From Paratinospora sagittata (Eukaryota; Streptophyta; Magnoliopsida; Ranunculales; Menispermaceae), in NCBI GenBank assembly GCA_035771175.1, contig CM069605.1, forward strand, positions 18,244,288 through 18,308,287: 64,000 bases of DNA, read 5' to 3'. Both the position numbers and the translations under genes were made by a program. Below, piece after piece: positions 33,627 to 46,272 of the stretch (the first letter of the stretch is position 1; every line of letters starts with the position of its first letter). The notes below the pieces were generated by a model. The model did not search any database, was not told the origin of the DNA, and saw nothing but the letters and a program-made list of their open reading frames with translations.

Positions 33627-36600
33627 GTGGCACAAAACTGTACTATACAAGGAGTTCGACAAAGTTTTCGTCCGAGCAACTGGCAGAACAACAACAATGT
33701 GCAAGAACGAAATCAAGCCAATCGTCCAAGCTATAATCAGAATCAAATCCAAAATCAAAATCAAGGCAGAGTCTTTGCAATGACAGAAGGAAATCCTGAA
33801 CTAGAAGTTGGTGCAAACGAAGTAGTGAAAGGTAGTTTCATTTTATTTCATGTTACAGTTAAAATCTTGTTTGATTCTAGAGCATCAAGGTCTTTTATTT
33901 CTGAAAATTTAGCCAGGAAACTACAACTTTCCACTATACCTTTATCTGTTGTTATGAAGATTTCAACACCAGTAGGAGTAAACGTCCCAATAACTGAAAA
34001 ATGTAGTTGTGACCTTAGAATTGATGATAAGCTGATTTCAGTTGAATTGATACTCTTACCCATTAATGATTATGATGTGATCTTGGGTATGGATTGGTTA
34101 TCTGAGTACCAAGCCCAGATCGATTGCCTTCGAACGAAGATTACTTTGAGGTTACCTTCGGGAGAGTTGTTGAAAATTTATGGGGATAGAAACAAAATCC
34201 CGAGGAATATCATGTCCCCACTTCTCGAATCTGTGAATCACAAAGAGGAATTCAAAACCCTAACAGAAGCTGGGCCTCTAAAGCCCTTGAAGAATTTAGA
34301 AGAGTACTTGGTGGTTAGAGACTTCCCTGAAGTGTTTCCCGAAGAATTACCAGGATTACCTCCCAAGCGAGAAGTAGAGTTCAAGATAGAACTGTACCCT
34401 GGAACAGACCCCATAGCCATGTCACCCTACAGAATGGCCCCTAGCGAACTAATAGAACTAAAGACTCAGCTTGATGATCTTAGTGCGAAGGAATTTATCT
34501 AGCCAAGCGAATTACCCTGGGGAGCACCAGTATTGTTTGTCAAAAAGAAAGATGGGTCAATGAGACTGTGTATTGACTACAGAAAATTAAATCAAGTCAC
34601 AGTCAAGAACAAGTACCCCCTACCCAGAATAGATGATTTGTTCGACCAACTGAAGGGAGCAACTTGTTTTTCCTAGATCGACCTAAGGTCCAGTTATCAC
34701 CAACTTAGAATCACAGAGTCAGATATACCGAATACAACATTCAAGACTAGGTATGGACACTTTGAATTCAGAGTCATGCTATTTGGACTCACTAATGCAC
34801 CAGCAGCATTTATAGATCTAATGAATAGGACGTTTAGGCCTCATCTGGACAAATTTGTAGTGGTATTTGTTGATGATATTTTGGTTTATTCGAAGACCAA
34901 TGAGGAACATCAGGAACACCTTACAGTAGTTTTGGAAACATTGAGGCGAAATCAATTGTATGCCAAATTTGAAAAATGTAAATTTTGGATGAAGTCAGTC
35001 AAATTTTTGGGCCATGTAGTTTCATTAGAAGGGATATTCGTAGATCCAACAAAAGTTGAAGCAATAATGAACTGGGAAAAGCCAAAATCAGTGACAGAAA
35101 TTAGAAGCTTTTTGGGACTAGCTAGTTACTATAGAAGATTTATTCTAAATTTTTGGAGACTAGCTGAGCCTATGACAAAGCTAACAAGGAAGGATGCCAA
35201 ATTTAGTTGGGATGAGAAATGTGAGAATTCCTTTCAAGAGTTGAAGAAACGATTAACCACAGCCCCAATATTGATCACTCCTGCAAGCGGAGTCAGATAT
35301 GTTATTTACACCGATGCTTCTAAGAATGGTCTTAGGTTGTTCTGATACAGGAAGGAAAAGTGGTTGCTTATGCTTCTAGGCAACTGAAGACTCATGAACA
35401 GAATTACCTGACTCATGATTTATAATTGGCTGCTATTGTATTCTCCTTGAAGATATGGAGACACTATCTTTATGGAGAGAAATTGATCTATACTCTGATC
35501 ATAAGAGTTTGAAGTACATCTATACACAAAAGGAGTTAAATTTGAGGCAAAGGAGATGGATGAAATTGCTGAATGATTATGATTTTCAGCTGCATTATCA
35601 CCCAGGGAAAGCCAATGTAGTTGCAGATGCTTTAAGTCGAAAATCTTATAAGAACGATGCAGAAAAAGCCCAGATGTACCAATTGATTGAAGATTATAAT
35701 TTGGGCGTACAAAAAGGTGAAAATCAAATTTTCTTATATAATATGAGCTGCAAGCCAGACCTACTACATCAAATTAAGGAAGGTCAAGCTCAAGATAGAA
35801 AATTGATAAAATGGGTGGCAGGTGCAAGAGCCAATAATGGAAATGCAAATTTCAAGATCGATTCAGAGGGGTTATTGAGATTCAGGGACCGAATTTGTGT
35901 ACCCAGAATTGAGGAAATTAAAAAGATCTTATTCGATGAGGCACATCAAACTAAATACACTTTACATCCTGGTGGAGATAAGAGGAACCAAAATTTGAAG
36001 AAAAACTACTGGTGGAAAGGTATGAAAAGAGATGTAGCCAAATATGTGTCTAAATGCCTTACATGTCAACAAGTTAAGGCCGAACATAAAAGACCGTCTA
36101 GATTGTTACAACCTTTAAAAATCCCTAAATGGAAATGGGATAACATAGCAATGGATTTCGTCGGAGCTTTTCCTAGAAATCAGAAAGGTGAGGATAAGGT
36201 TTGGGTAATTATAGATCGACTTACTAAAGTGGCATACTTCTTACCTATTAAATCCACAGATCCGATTAGTAAACTGGGTGAGCTGTATGTAAAAGAGATT
36301 GTGAAGCTACACGGAGTACCCAAATCGATAGTGTCAAATAGAGATTCCTTATTCACATCTCAGTTCTGGCAGAGCTTACAACGGGAATTGGGAACCAAAT
36401 TAACCATGAGCACCGCCTATCATCCTCAGACAGATGGTCAATCCGAATGGGTTATTCAGATCTTGGAAGACATGTTGAGAGCTTGTGTACTAGATTTCAA
36501 GGGAAATTAGAGTAAATACTTACACCTAGCAGAGTTTGCTTATAACAATAGTTACCAGGCAAGTATACAAATGGCTCCATATGAAGCCCTATATGGACGA

Positions 36601-37198
36601 CCATGTAGGTCACCACTGTGTTGGGCCGATTGGGAAGATCAGATACTTACAGGACCTGATATGATAATGGAAATGAACGAAAAAGTGAAGTTGATCCAGA
36701 AAAGGCTAGTTACTACACAAAGTAGGCAGAAGAGTTACGCAGATAAGAGGCACCGACCTTTAGAGTTCCAAAAAGGTGATAAGGTATTTCTAAGAGTAAG
36801 CCCTCAAAAAGGCATCATGAGGTTTGGTAAGAAAGGGAAATTATCGTTGCAATTCATCGGTCCGTTCAAGATTAGTGATCGAATTGGCGAGAATGCTTAC
36901 AAACTAGACTTGCCAACTAGTTTATCCGCCATCCACAATGTGTTCCACGTGTCGATGTTGGGAAAATATGAACCAGACCTTCCCACACCATCGATTATAA
37001 AGAAATAAAAGTACAAGCTGATGCCACCTATGAAGAAGGACCTTTAAAGATCCTAGATTGGAAAGTTCATAGTTTGAGAAACAAAGTCATTCCATTAGTT
37101 AAAGTGTTGTGGAAGCATCATGGAGTTGAGGAAGCCACTTGGGAACCTGAAAATGAAATGAAGGCCGAATATGCTGACTTATTTCAAAGAACACTCTA
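33627..37198 (+). pseudogene. Pol of gypsy B: protease, reverse transcriptase, RNase H, integrase, chromodomain
   Basis: Nearly full-length, with few breaks. Protease: LFDSRASRSF, where the catalytic DSG is DSR. Reverse transcriptase: [42 protein letters not shown] and the catalytic FVDD in [11 protein letters not shown]. RNase [38 protein letters not shown]. Integrase: zinc site HPGGDKRN to [46 protein letters not shown]-terminus FIGPFKISDRIGENAYKLD; chromodomain VKVLWKHHGVEEATWEPE. Breaks: stops at 34501, 34675 and 36508, a frameshift near 35335 plus a stop in RNase H (35421-35430), and a frameshift near 36990. The order protease-RT-RH-IN-chromodomain is that of Tekay/Del-type chromoviruses. 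Confidence 0.93.
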
Positions 37199-37302
37199 GG
37201 TTTCGAGATACAACTGGTCAACAGTGGAAAAAGTTGAACATCATCAAGTAAGTAAGCTTAAACTTTAATTTCGGGACGAAATTTCTTTTAAGGAGGGAAG
37301 AA

Positions 37303-39907
37303 TGTAATCTCCTGAAAATTCTGAAAGTAACTACATGCTCATCATTAAAACCTTCTTCCCAATTCAATTCAAAATCTCTCATCTTTGATCCCTTTTCCAA
37401 ATATCTTCAAAAAAAAAAAAACTCCTGTACTCACCTTCTTCGCCGCCTCCGACGGCATCGCCCTGCGATCCAGCAATCTCGCTCGCCCTGCAAAATCGCC
37501 TCTCTCTTTCAAAACCTAATCGCGCCTCTCTCGCCCTGCAATCTTAAGCTCTCGCTGCACTCTCGCTCTACAATCTACAATCTCGCCCTCTCCACTGCAA
37601 TCTCACTCTACAATTTGCAATCTCGCCCTCTCCGCTGCAATCTCGCCCTGCAACCTCCAATCTTGCTCTCTCCGTTGCAATCTCGCCCTGCAACCTGCAA
37701 TCTCGCTCTCTCCGCTGCAATCTCAGTACAATCTCGTCTCTCTCTCTCAAAACCTCAATCGCACAAAACCCAACTCTCCCTCTCGAAACCAATCGAACAA
37801 AAACTCAATCTCCTCTATCTTCTCTCTTCTTTTCTCAGCCATCGCACGCTGCAACTCCCATCTGGTTCATCGCCACTGTTGAGCCACTGTCTGTAGCCAC
37901 TGCAACTTCGATTCTTCTTCTTCTTCTCTCTCTCTCTCTGTTGGTTCGTCCAGAGCCATCGCGCCTCAAAACCCTCTCTTTTTCTTTGTTGGTTTGTCGA
38001 AAACCTATCGTTCCACAAAACCCCAATCGCCAAATCTCTCTTTCTTTCTGCTGGTTTGCCGGAAAACACTGTTTCTCTGATCTTTCTCTTGATTACGGCA
38101 TTTCGCCGGCAGCTAAGCTCATTCTTTGTCTCGCTTCCAGAAGAACTGTTTCGCTTCGATCAAGTTCAGTTACTGGATTAAAAAGGAAAAATTTAAGGTC
38201 AAAAGTAAGTTCTTCACCGTGTAAGCTTTTTCTCTCTCTCTCCCTTGTTTACTTCCTTCCACCATTTAAAGCAGTTTCTCTGCAACTCAAGTTTTATTTT
38301 TCTTTAAAGCAGAGCAACCGAGATGTTATATAATATATTTATATATATCATACACACAATACCACATATAATATATTAGATTATGGTATATCATATTTTA
38401 CGTTTTTACTATCTAGATCATCATATTATATATCATGTGGAAGTTTATTAGCTAAGTTATATTATATGTATAATCTGACCACCACCATACAACGTAGACA
38501 TGTATGCACATTATATTAATAAAATATAATACAAAACAATTGGTTAACGTGTGATTTATGCGTGGATAGGTTGATAACGCCCAACGTCGAGGAATCTCAA
38601 CACTTTTGGAATTTAGCGATTCAGGTTGGGATGATTCTATGCCTTCATAATATTTTGTTTGATATATAGATGGGAATGTTAAATTAATTAGGTATATAGT
38701 ATTATTAGATTGCTTATGCATGCCTATTGTACATGATTTTATATTTGCCATGTTGTGATTTTTAGTCATGATGATATGTGTGTCAACATGATTTTTGTTC
38801 TGATCAAATGATAATTGGATGCATGCAATTCATGTGGTAATTGAATTCATTTATAAATTATAATGCTTAATAATGAAACGTATGACTTGGAATATTGGCA
38901 TAGAAAAATTTATGCGTTAACACTATTATATTTGGCATTGGAATATTGGCATACTATGCGTAGTGGAATTTGAATATGGCTTGTGAATACAATTAATATC
39001 ATACTTAGGTTGTATGTATGGTGTGATATCACTAAAGAACATAACTAAGATAAGAATCACACATATGGGGCAGTTATTCTAAGGAATATTGCCAATGTTT
39101 ATTATGTGGCAGTTATTCATGATGAATATCGCCAACGAGTTTCTAATTTTTGGGTAGTGCCACCCTGGGTTTGATTTCCTAAAGGTACGTGATTCAGAAC
39201 GTGATAAAATTCTCGACTCAAACAATCTAATGTTGCAATGATTAATGTGTAAAACTTGTTTGTAATGTTCTTGTGTATGTATCATAATAAAATGTTGTGA
39301 ATTGTTTAGATGACCCACTGGACTTTCAAGCTCACCCCTATTTTTCATATGCAGGTGCTTTGGAGAATAAAATCGCGAGTTCGTGACATAGTTCAGTAGT
39401 TCAGAGTAGTAGGGGTGGATTAATTAATTTGTTAGTATTATGGTGATAGGACTGAATATTTTTATTTGGTTTTTAAAAGTTTATTATTTGAACGGATTGT
39501 ATTGACAATCGAAATTCAATGAACATTATTACGGTTAGTAAAGACCCTGTGATTTATTTCACGTGTGAATACCTTGGACTTGAATTCTATTTGATGAATG
39601 TATTTAAAATATTGTGTCCATGATGGATGGACAAGGGCAAGTACCTTCATAATTCACTATAGAAATTTGTATAGTGGAATTATGTGGTCCTTGGTATGAA
39701 GATGAAAGGGTATTCGTTTATCTTAACCAGTAAGTTGGTTGGAAGAATATAAACTCATAGTTTTGCAAATTTTACTATCTATATAATGATTATGGGTTAA
39801 GATAGACGGATACGATTAACATCTCGATTTTCAGTGATTTTTCTCGATAAAACTAAAATATTCATTATTTTACAAAAAAATTAAGTTTTGAAAATTGGGG
39901 TGTTACA
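37303..39907 (+). repeat. 3' LTR of gypsy B
   Basis: Begins TGTAATCTCC after the polypurine tract TTTTAAGGAGGGAAGAA (37286-37302) and ends GGGTGTTACA at 39907. It is 2605 bp. The 3' half (from about 38570) matches the gypsy D LTR and the truncated 5' LTR at 31229-32054. The 5' half is different from gypsy D and contains a CT-rich minisatellite. The motif CACTGGAC...GCTCACCCC...TGCAGGT is at 39317-39356. The right flank, GGCAA, has no partner because the left side of B was lost. Confidence 0.88.
37436..37735. repeat. CT-rich minisatellite in the gypsy B LTR
   Basis: Imperfect repeats of about 20 bp built from tctcgccctgcaa and tctccgctgcaatc wording, strongly strand-asymmetric (C/T-rich on plus). 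It sits in the U3 part of the LTR, where it could act as a pyrimidine-rich promoter element, but this is inference. Confidence 0.75.
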
Positions 39908-40703
39908 GGCAACCCAACGGTTTTAGTTTTTTTTTATTTCATTTAAGTTGTTTTTAGTTTTATTTCGTAGAAATTCCTTGCTATTGACATTTTTTTTTTT
40001 TTTTATCTCTTCCAGGGTTTTAAAAAAGTTTGGGGTCCTTCGGGCTATCGTATAGAAAAAGAATGGAGATACTCGTGGAGGCTTCTACACGTGTTGGTTA
40101 AGGGGGTTTTCACAACTTTTTCTTCTTTATTCGGTTTCTTCTTTTCGTATATGTTTTGCATTGAGTACAATGCTTTGTTTAAGTTTGGGGGGAGAATTTT
40201 CAATTTTTGTCATGGTTAGGATGAGTGTTTGACTATGTTTTTAGGATTCAGTCATGTTCTTTTACAACCATTTATTTGGTTTTATATATTTATGGATGGC
40301 CAATGATAAAAATAACATTTATTTGAATATAACTCTAGGAGAATGATGAAAGTATGTCTTAAAGTCTGTGTGCTTGATTTGATTCCTTGATATGTCTCAT
40401 TTGAGATTCTTTATATTTTTATACACGGTCATGATCATTGAACCACTAGTGTTTAGAAAAGATAATTGCAAGTTAAGTATTATTAAGATCTCCATGAACT
40501 CTAGAACTTGTTTGATATCCACTTAAGCCAAAATCCTAGAGATCACATCATTAGGAAGATGATTTAGGTCATGTTTGGATAGTTTGAGCCATTAAGCCTA
40601 CCTATTATTAATTATACCCTTAGTCACCCATTTTTGAGCTTATTAACCTTTTTCTTTGTCACCCATGATTAATAGCTAAAGCCATATCTTTAAAATCTTG
40701 TTT

Positions 40704-43124
40704 TTCACCCTTACACCCTTTAAACACTTCGCCTATGGCCCTTATGGTGAAGTATATATTTATTTGAGGATGAATTATGGGAATGGAAGGTGATGAAGAT
40801 GAAAAAAATATTTGGTGGAATGTTTGCTTCATGAATAGAAAAAAAAAAAAGTGCAAAAGAAAGAATGCTACACCTTGTATTAAAAGAAAAAAGTTTGGGT
40901 GTGTAGTAGTTCTTCAAATGAAAAGAAAGGAACAATATAGAAATACGATAAAAAGAAAAAGAAAAAGAGAAATGAAAGCAAACAATGGGAGAGTTGTTAA
41001 ATCTCAAAATTCGGTTTGGGTATATTTTCTATATTGGTTATGGTTCTATGTAATGTATTGGAGATGATTAAAGATGTTTAGGGTATTTTAAGCCTAATTA
41101 CTACCCATTTTTATCATACCTTTCACGCTAGCCTTACATTACAACTTATAGAAGTCTTATTGATTCCTAGTGGTGTGAAATCTATATTAGTGGAGAGTGG
41201 TGTGAAAAATATGCCTATGAAGTTCAATTTCAATTATGTAGTTACATAATCAATCACATGAACCCACTTATACATTATATAGATAAAGGCAAGCAAGTGA
41301 AAAACACATGATCTCAAAAAGAAAAAGAAAAATTTCACCCTTACACCCTTTAAACACTTCGCCTATGGCCCTTATGGTGAAGTATATATTTATTTGAGGA
41401 TGAATTATGGGAATGGAAGGTGATGAAGATGAAAAAAATATTTGGTGGAATGTTTGCTTCATGAATAGAAAAAAAAAAGTGCAAAAGAAAGAATGCTACA
41501 CCTTGTATTAAAAGAAAAAAGTTTGGGTGTGTAGTAGTTCTTCAAATGAAAAGAAAGGAACAATATAGAAATACGATAAAAAGAAAAAGAAAAAGAGAAA
41601 TGAAAGCAAACAATGGGAGAGTTGTTAAATCTCAAAATTCGGTTTGGGTATATTTTCTATATTGGTTATGGTTCTATGTAATGTATTGGAGATGATTAAA
41701 GATGTTTAGGGTATTTTAAGCCTAATTACTACCCATTTTTATCATACCTTTCACGCTAGCCTTACATTACAACTTATAGAAGTCTTATTGATTCCTAGTG
41801 GTGTGAAATCTATATTAGTGGAGAGTGGTGTGAAAAATATGCCTATGAAGTTCAATTTCAATTATGTAGTTACATAATCAATCACATGAACCCACTTATA
41901 CATTATATAGATAAAGGCAAGCAAGTGAAAAACACATGATCTCAAAAAGAAAAAGAAAAATTTCACCCTTACACCCTTTAAACACTTCGCCTATGGCCCT
42001 TATGGTGAAGTATATATTTATTTGAGGATGAATTATGGGAATGGAAGGTGATGAAGATGAAAAAAATATTTGGTGGAATGTTTGCTTCATGAATAGAAAA
42101 AAAAAAGTGCAAAAGAAAGAATGCTACACCTTGTATTAAAAGAAAAAAGTTTGGGTGTGTAGTAGTTCTTCAAATGAAAAGAAAGGAACAATATAGAAAT
42201 ACGATAAAAAGAAAAAGAAAAAGAGAAATGAAAGCAAACAATGGGAGAGTTGTTAAATCTCAAAATTCGGTTTGGGTATATTTTCTATATTGGTTATGGT
42301 TCTATGTAATGTATTGGAGATGATTAAAGATGTTTAGGGTATTTTAAGCCTAATTACTACCCATTTTTATCATACCTTTCACGCTAGCCTTACATTACAA
42401 CTTATAGAAGTCTTATTGATTCCTAGTGGTGTGAAATCTATATTAGTGGAGAGTGGTGTGAAAAATATGCCTATGAAGTTCAATTTCAATTATGTAGTTA
42501 CATAATCAATCACATGAACCCACTTATACATTATATAGATAAAGGCAAGCAAGTGAAAAACACATGATCTCAAAAAGAAAAAGAAAAATTTCACCCTTAC
42601 ACCCTTTAAACACTTCGCCTATGGCCCTTATGGTGAAGTATATATTTATTTGAGGATGAATTATGGGAATGGAAGGTGATGAAGATGAAAAAAATATTTG
42701 GTAGAATGTTTGCTTCATGAATAGAAAAAAAAAAAAAAAAGTGCAAAAGAAAGAATGCTACACCTTGTATTAAAAGAAAAAAGTTTGGGTGTGTAGTAGT
42801 TCTTCAAATGAAAAGAAAGGAAAAATATAGAAATACGATAAAAAGAAAAAGAAAAAGAGAAATGAAAGCAAACAATGGGAGAGTTGTTAAATCTCAAAAT
42901 TCGGTTTGGGTATATTTTCTATATTGGTTATGGTTCTATGTAATGTATTGGAGATGATTAAAGATGTTTAGGGTATTTTAAGCCTAATTACTACCCATTT
43001 TTATCATACCTTTCACGCTAGCCTTACATTACAACTTATAGAAGTCTTATTGATTCCTAGTGGTGTGAAATCTATATTAGTGGAGAGTGGTGTGAAAAAT
43101 ATGCCTATGGAGTTCAATTTCAAT
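40704..43124 (+). repeat. Tandem array, 628-bp unit, about 3.85 copies
   Basis: Units begin ttcacccttacaccc at 40704, 41334, 41962 and 42590 (spacings 630, 628 and 628). The copies are almost identical, differing mainly in the length of an A-run and a few single bases (for example, the fourth has aaaaatatagaa for acaatatagaa). Each unit holds an A-rich block and the wording cctatggcccttatggtgaag. No long coding frame is conserved. The array lies within the 3' UTR of the Athila/Tat-type element, a region known to generate tandem repeats in this lineage. Confidence 0.95.
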
Positions 43125-43225
43125 TTTTCTTTCTCTTTTTGAGATCATGTGTTTTTCACTTGCTTGCCTTTATCTATATAATGTATAAGTGGTTTCATGT
43201 GATTGATTATGTAACTACATTTTTA
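43125..43225 (-). repeat. Inverted end segment of the 628-bp unit
   Basis: Where the fourth unit should continue to its end, the sequence instead reads as the reverse complement of that same end (compare 41236-41334): the gagatcatgtgtttttcac, cttgcttgcctttatc and gtgattgattatgtaac blocks. It is a local inversion of about 95 bp rather than an extra copy, because the direct version is missing here. Confidence 0.88.
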
Positions 43226-43449
43226 AGAATCAATGATGAGGCATGATAGGAGTTGAATTGAAATTCTAGACATCTTTCATACTTTCGAAATTTTCTTAGA
43301 AGTTATTATATTTCATGCATTTGAGGTCATGTATGTCCATACCTTTCAAACCAAATCTTTTTGTTTGTCTTAGAATGTGGTAGTATGGTGAGTTTTAGGT
43401 TTGTTTTCCCTTTGCTCGGGACGATCAAAGTCCTAAGTTTGAGGGTATT

Positions 43450-44304
43450 TGATAAGTAGAGTTTTAAGAGTCTTTTATGTTTTATTTTATGTCATTTCAT
43501 GTGCTAATTTAGGTATATTTTCTATTAAAGTTTTATGTTATAGTTTTGTTTTAGTTTGCATTTTTATATGTTAGTTTAGGTACATGTTTTGATGAGTCTA
43601 ACACTTAGTTCATGATTGATTTTTGTAGGTTTGAAGATGGTTTTGAAGTGATATTAAAGTAATGAACAAGTGCCCAAGAAGAGGAGAGAAGAAACAAATC
43701 AAAACCACAGGCGAAAGAGGTGAGATAACAGCCTAAAAAAGGAAGAAAAATGCATCACCCAACGTTTTGGGCGCTGTGGCACCAAACAGTGGCGCTGTGG
43801 CGCCACACACCCTTGCAAAAATGCAAAAGCAAATACTTGTCGGGTGCTACGGCGCCCATTAGTGGCGTTGTGGCGCACGCGCACAGCAGATTCCTACACG
43901 TTTTGGTTTTTTGAGCGTATCTTGGCCAATTTAACTCTGAATTGGATGCAACGTTGGAGACAAAGGAGGAATCTGCACATCTTGCAATTGGCTTTCTAGT
44001 TTCTTCTTGTTTATTTTTACAATGTTCATCAATATTTCTATGTTTTCTTTTATTTCAATGATGAACTAAGTTGTTTGTCTAGAGGATAGATGGATCCTAA
44101 ACTAGATACCATGTTTTAGATTTATTTTGATTATTATTAATAGATTTTTCATAGTTTATTTATATTTTCCAGTTCTTAATGCTTTTGATCTACTAACCAT
44201 AGATTGAATGTTTTAAGATCTTGGGTTCGACACTCGAGAGAGGGATCTTAGGAATGGATTGGGATAAATATAACCTAGAAATATTATAAAATCGAGAGAT
44301 CTAT
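43450..44304 (+). repeat. 3' LTR of the Athila/Tat-type element, first part
   Basis: Begins TGATAAGTAG after the polypurine tract and matches the inverted 5' LTR 18377-19793, including the GCGCC palindromic block (43765-43890). It is interrupted at TCTAT (44300-44304) by an LTR of the gypsy A/C family. Confidence 0.9.
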
Positions 44305-45649
44305 TGTAATACTTTAGGATTGCACAAAAGAAAAAAAAAATTATGGAACTTCGGGCAATGCCCGAACGTTTGGCCACCATTTTTTCTATAAAAAAATACT
44401 CCCCCTCCCCTCTCCTCTTGTTGGAATACTTCTCTCTCTCTCTCTCTCTATTGAGACTCTCTTTTCGAGACTCTCTTCGCGGTGCAACGCGGTTCTGCTC
44501 GAGGGAAGGCGCCAGTTCAAGGAGTTATTATCTGAAGGTGGGGAACGAAACATAGGTTTACGTGTCCTATAACTTTTATTAATGTTTACATTCATTTATC
44601 ATTATGTCTATTATTCATTTACACTGCATTATTGCGTATAATGTTCATACCTGTCATACTTATGCCTGTATATTTGGAGTTCATGTATTACACTGTTATT
44701 ACTATGCCGGATTAGTGGTCAATCTGACTCAACCATTCCTCAGTAACTTTAAATAGTAAACGAGAGGCAGCGTGTTGCTTTAGACAATTCATACTTAATT
44801 CATACTTCAGTAGACCTCGTGTCTCACCTCTAAAACTGGAGACTGATCTGGTTGGTCTTATTTGAAAGCTATCAGCTTGTACAAGTGATACTGAACATCC
44901 TAACTTTACCCGTGGTGATACTGACCTGATAAGAATCACCAGACGTTGCCAAATCCTGTTTAATGTTAGTAAAGACCGGACCTGCTCATGCATTGGCATA
45001 ATACATAAACACCACCTGGGTACGTAAGTGGCTTATGATCTACAAAAATAGTTAGAAGCAATGCTCACTATTATTGATATTTCTCTGGAGAGGGACGTAC
45101 AACGAGAACTCGAGTTTACATGGGAAGGGACATCTGTACGTGAATGCAGGGCGTCCTTCTTGAGGAGGGACGTATGATGAGAACCCGGCTACACCTGGGG
45201 AGGGACATCTGCACGTGAACTCAGGCGATGTACAATCATGGAACCATTACGAGACGGTGTCATGCATACATACATGTTGTATTGATTATGATGCTATAAT
45301 GTGTTTACGTAATATTTGATTATGAGGTTTCTTTTATTAATTGTTATATTCACGAACTATTTTACCCACTGGGCGAGTAGCTCACCCCGTTGTTATCAAA
45401 ATTTTCTCAGGAGATTAGGGTGGACTGGTGGAGGTTTTTGGGCCCACATTTTGTAACCTTTTGTTTATTCATTGGGAATTTTGGGAGGATGTTTCCTTTT
45501 TTATTTGATGTACAAAAATATATTCTAAAATTAATAAAATCAGACTTGTACATTATTGTGTTCCTGCGCACTCGGTTATTGTTATAATGCATTCGCGCCT
45601 CGTTCGTGAGTGTTCCGCCAGTTTAGGCGCGTCCGGGCGGGGTGTGACA
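44305..45649 (+). mobile_element. Solo LTR of the gypsy A/C family
   Basis: Begins TGTAATAC and ends GGTGTGACA; it is 1345 bp and flanked by TCTAT on both sides (44300-44304 and 45650-45654). The disrupted Athila-type LTR resumes exactly after it. It contains a (CT)n tract, two repeats of the gagggacgta ... gagggacatctg type (45090-45225) and the motif CACTGGGC...GCTCACCCC...TCTCAGG (45368-45411). No internal region is attached. Confidence 0.9.
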
Positions 45650-46103
45650 TCTATAATATTCTTTGAAGGTTTGGAAAAAAAATCATAAAGCATAAAGAAT
45701 TTCATGATTTAGGTTTTTATCGAGTAGTCAAAATCTAATCATATAAATATGTTCTAACTTGGCACTCGAGAGAGGAAGTTAGAGATTTGAGGATTTTTGA
45801 CTTATAAACTAGGAAAATAAATTAATAATAAATATATATAAAAGACATAGTTGAAGGTTAGGTGAAGTTGAATATCTAGAATTCATCTCTATTGATTTTT
45901 TCCTTGATTTTAATTACTTGCTATTTCTTAGTTTTTATTGCATTGTTTTTATTTTAATTTGTTCTTAATTTTGATTGTCTAGATAAAATTAGGGTTAGTA
46001 ATTACGGTAATTAGTGAGAGTTAATCAATCCTTGAGGACGATAACCCGATTCTCATCAGTATAATATAACTTGACACCGTACCCTTGCGGTTGATCACAT
46101 ACA
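45650..46103 (+). repeat. 3' LTR of the Athila/Tat-type element, second part
   Basis: Continues the LTR after the solo LTR and ends ...CACATACA. The next five bases CCAAT (46104-46108) equal the pentamer outside the inverted 5' LTR, so this is the true right end of the element. The same stretch occurs again at 57285-57744. Confidence 0.88.
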
Positions 46104-46272
46104 CCAATTCCTTTTTTTTTTTGTTCCATATGTGAAAACATCAATAACATGAGGATGTTTTGGGAGGCAAACATCAATACTTTTGATGAATCTTTGAAAC
46201 AAGTCGCTAATGATGTTACAGTATCCTCCATCTCAAAAACTTTGGTCTCAAGGGGAGGGGTGACTGACATAA
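46104..46272. other. Flank of the Athila/Tat-type element, no gene
   Basis: Target pentamer CCAAT followed by attcc, a T-run and gttccatatgtgaaaacatc. The first 45 bp recur after the second LTR copy (57745-57790), so both are the same pre-insertion DNA, probably copia leader. After about 46150 the two diverge. Confidence 0.55.

Larger units (their letters stand above)
39908..43449 (+). other. 3' untranslated interior and polypurine tract of the Athila/Tat-type element
   Basis: A long stretch without coding frames runs up to a typical Athila/Tat pre-LTR sequence (ctcgggacgatcaaag ... gtttgagggtatt) directly before TGATAAG at 43450. A second G-rich tract, agtttggggggagaa, lies at about 40184. 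The left edge is the insertion point of gypsy B. The gag half of this element is inverted at 17473-19793. Protease to integrase of the element are absent from the window. Confidence 0.75.

Noticed and set aside
37568..38333. Several Arg- or Ser-rich frames in the gypsy B LTR
   Set aside because: They result from the CT-rich minisatellite, which lacks stops in several frames.
40659..42718. Minus-strand frames starting MKQTFHQIFFSSSSPS, repeated every 628 bp
   Set aside because: They repeat because the DNA repeats. They are short, low-complexity, and have no codon signature or partner outside the array.
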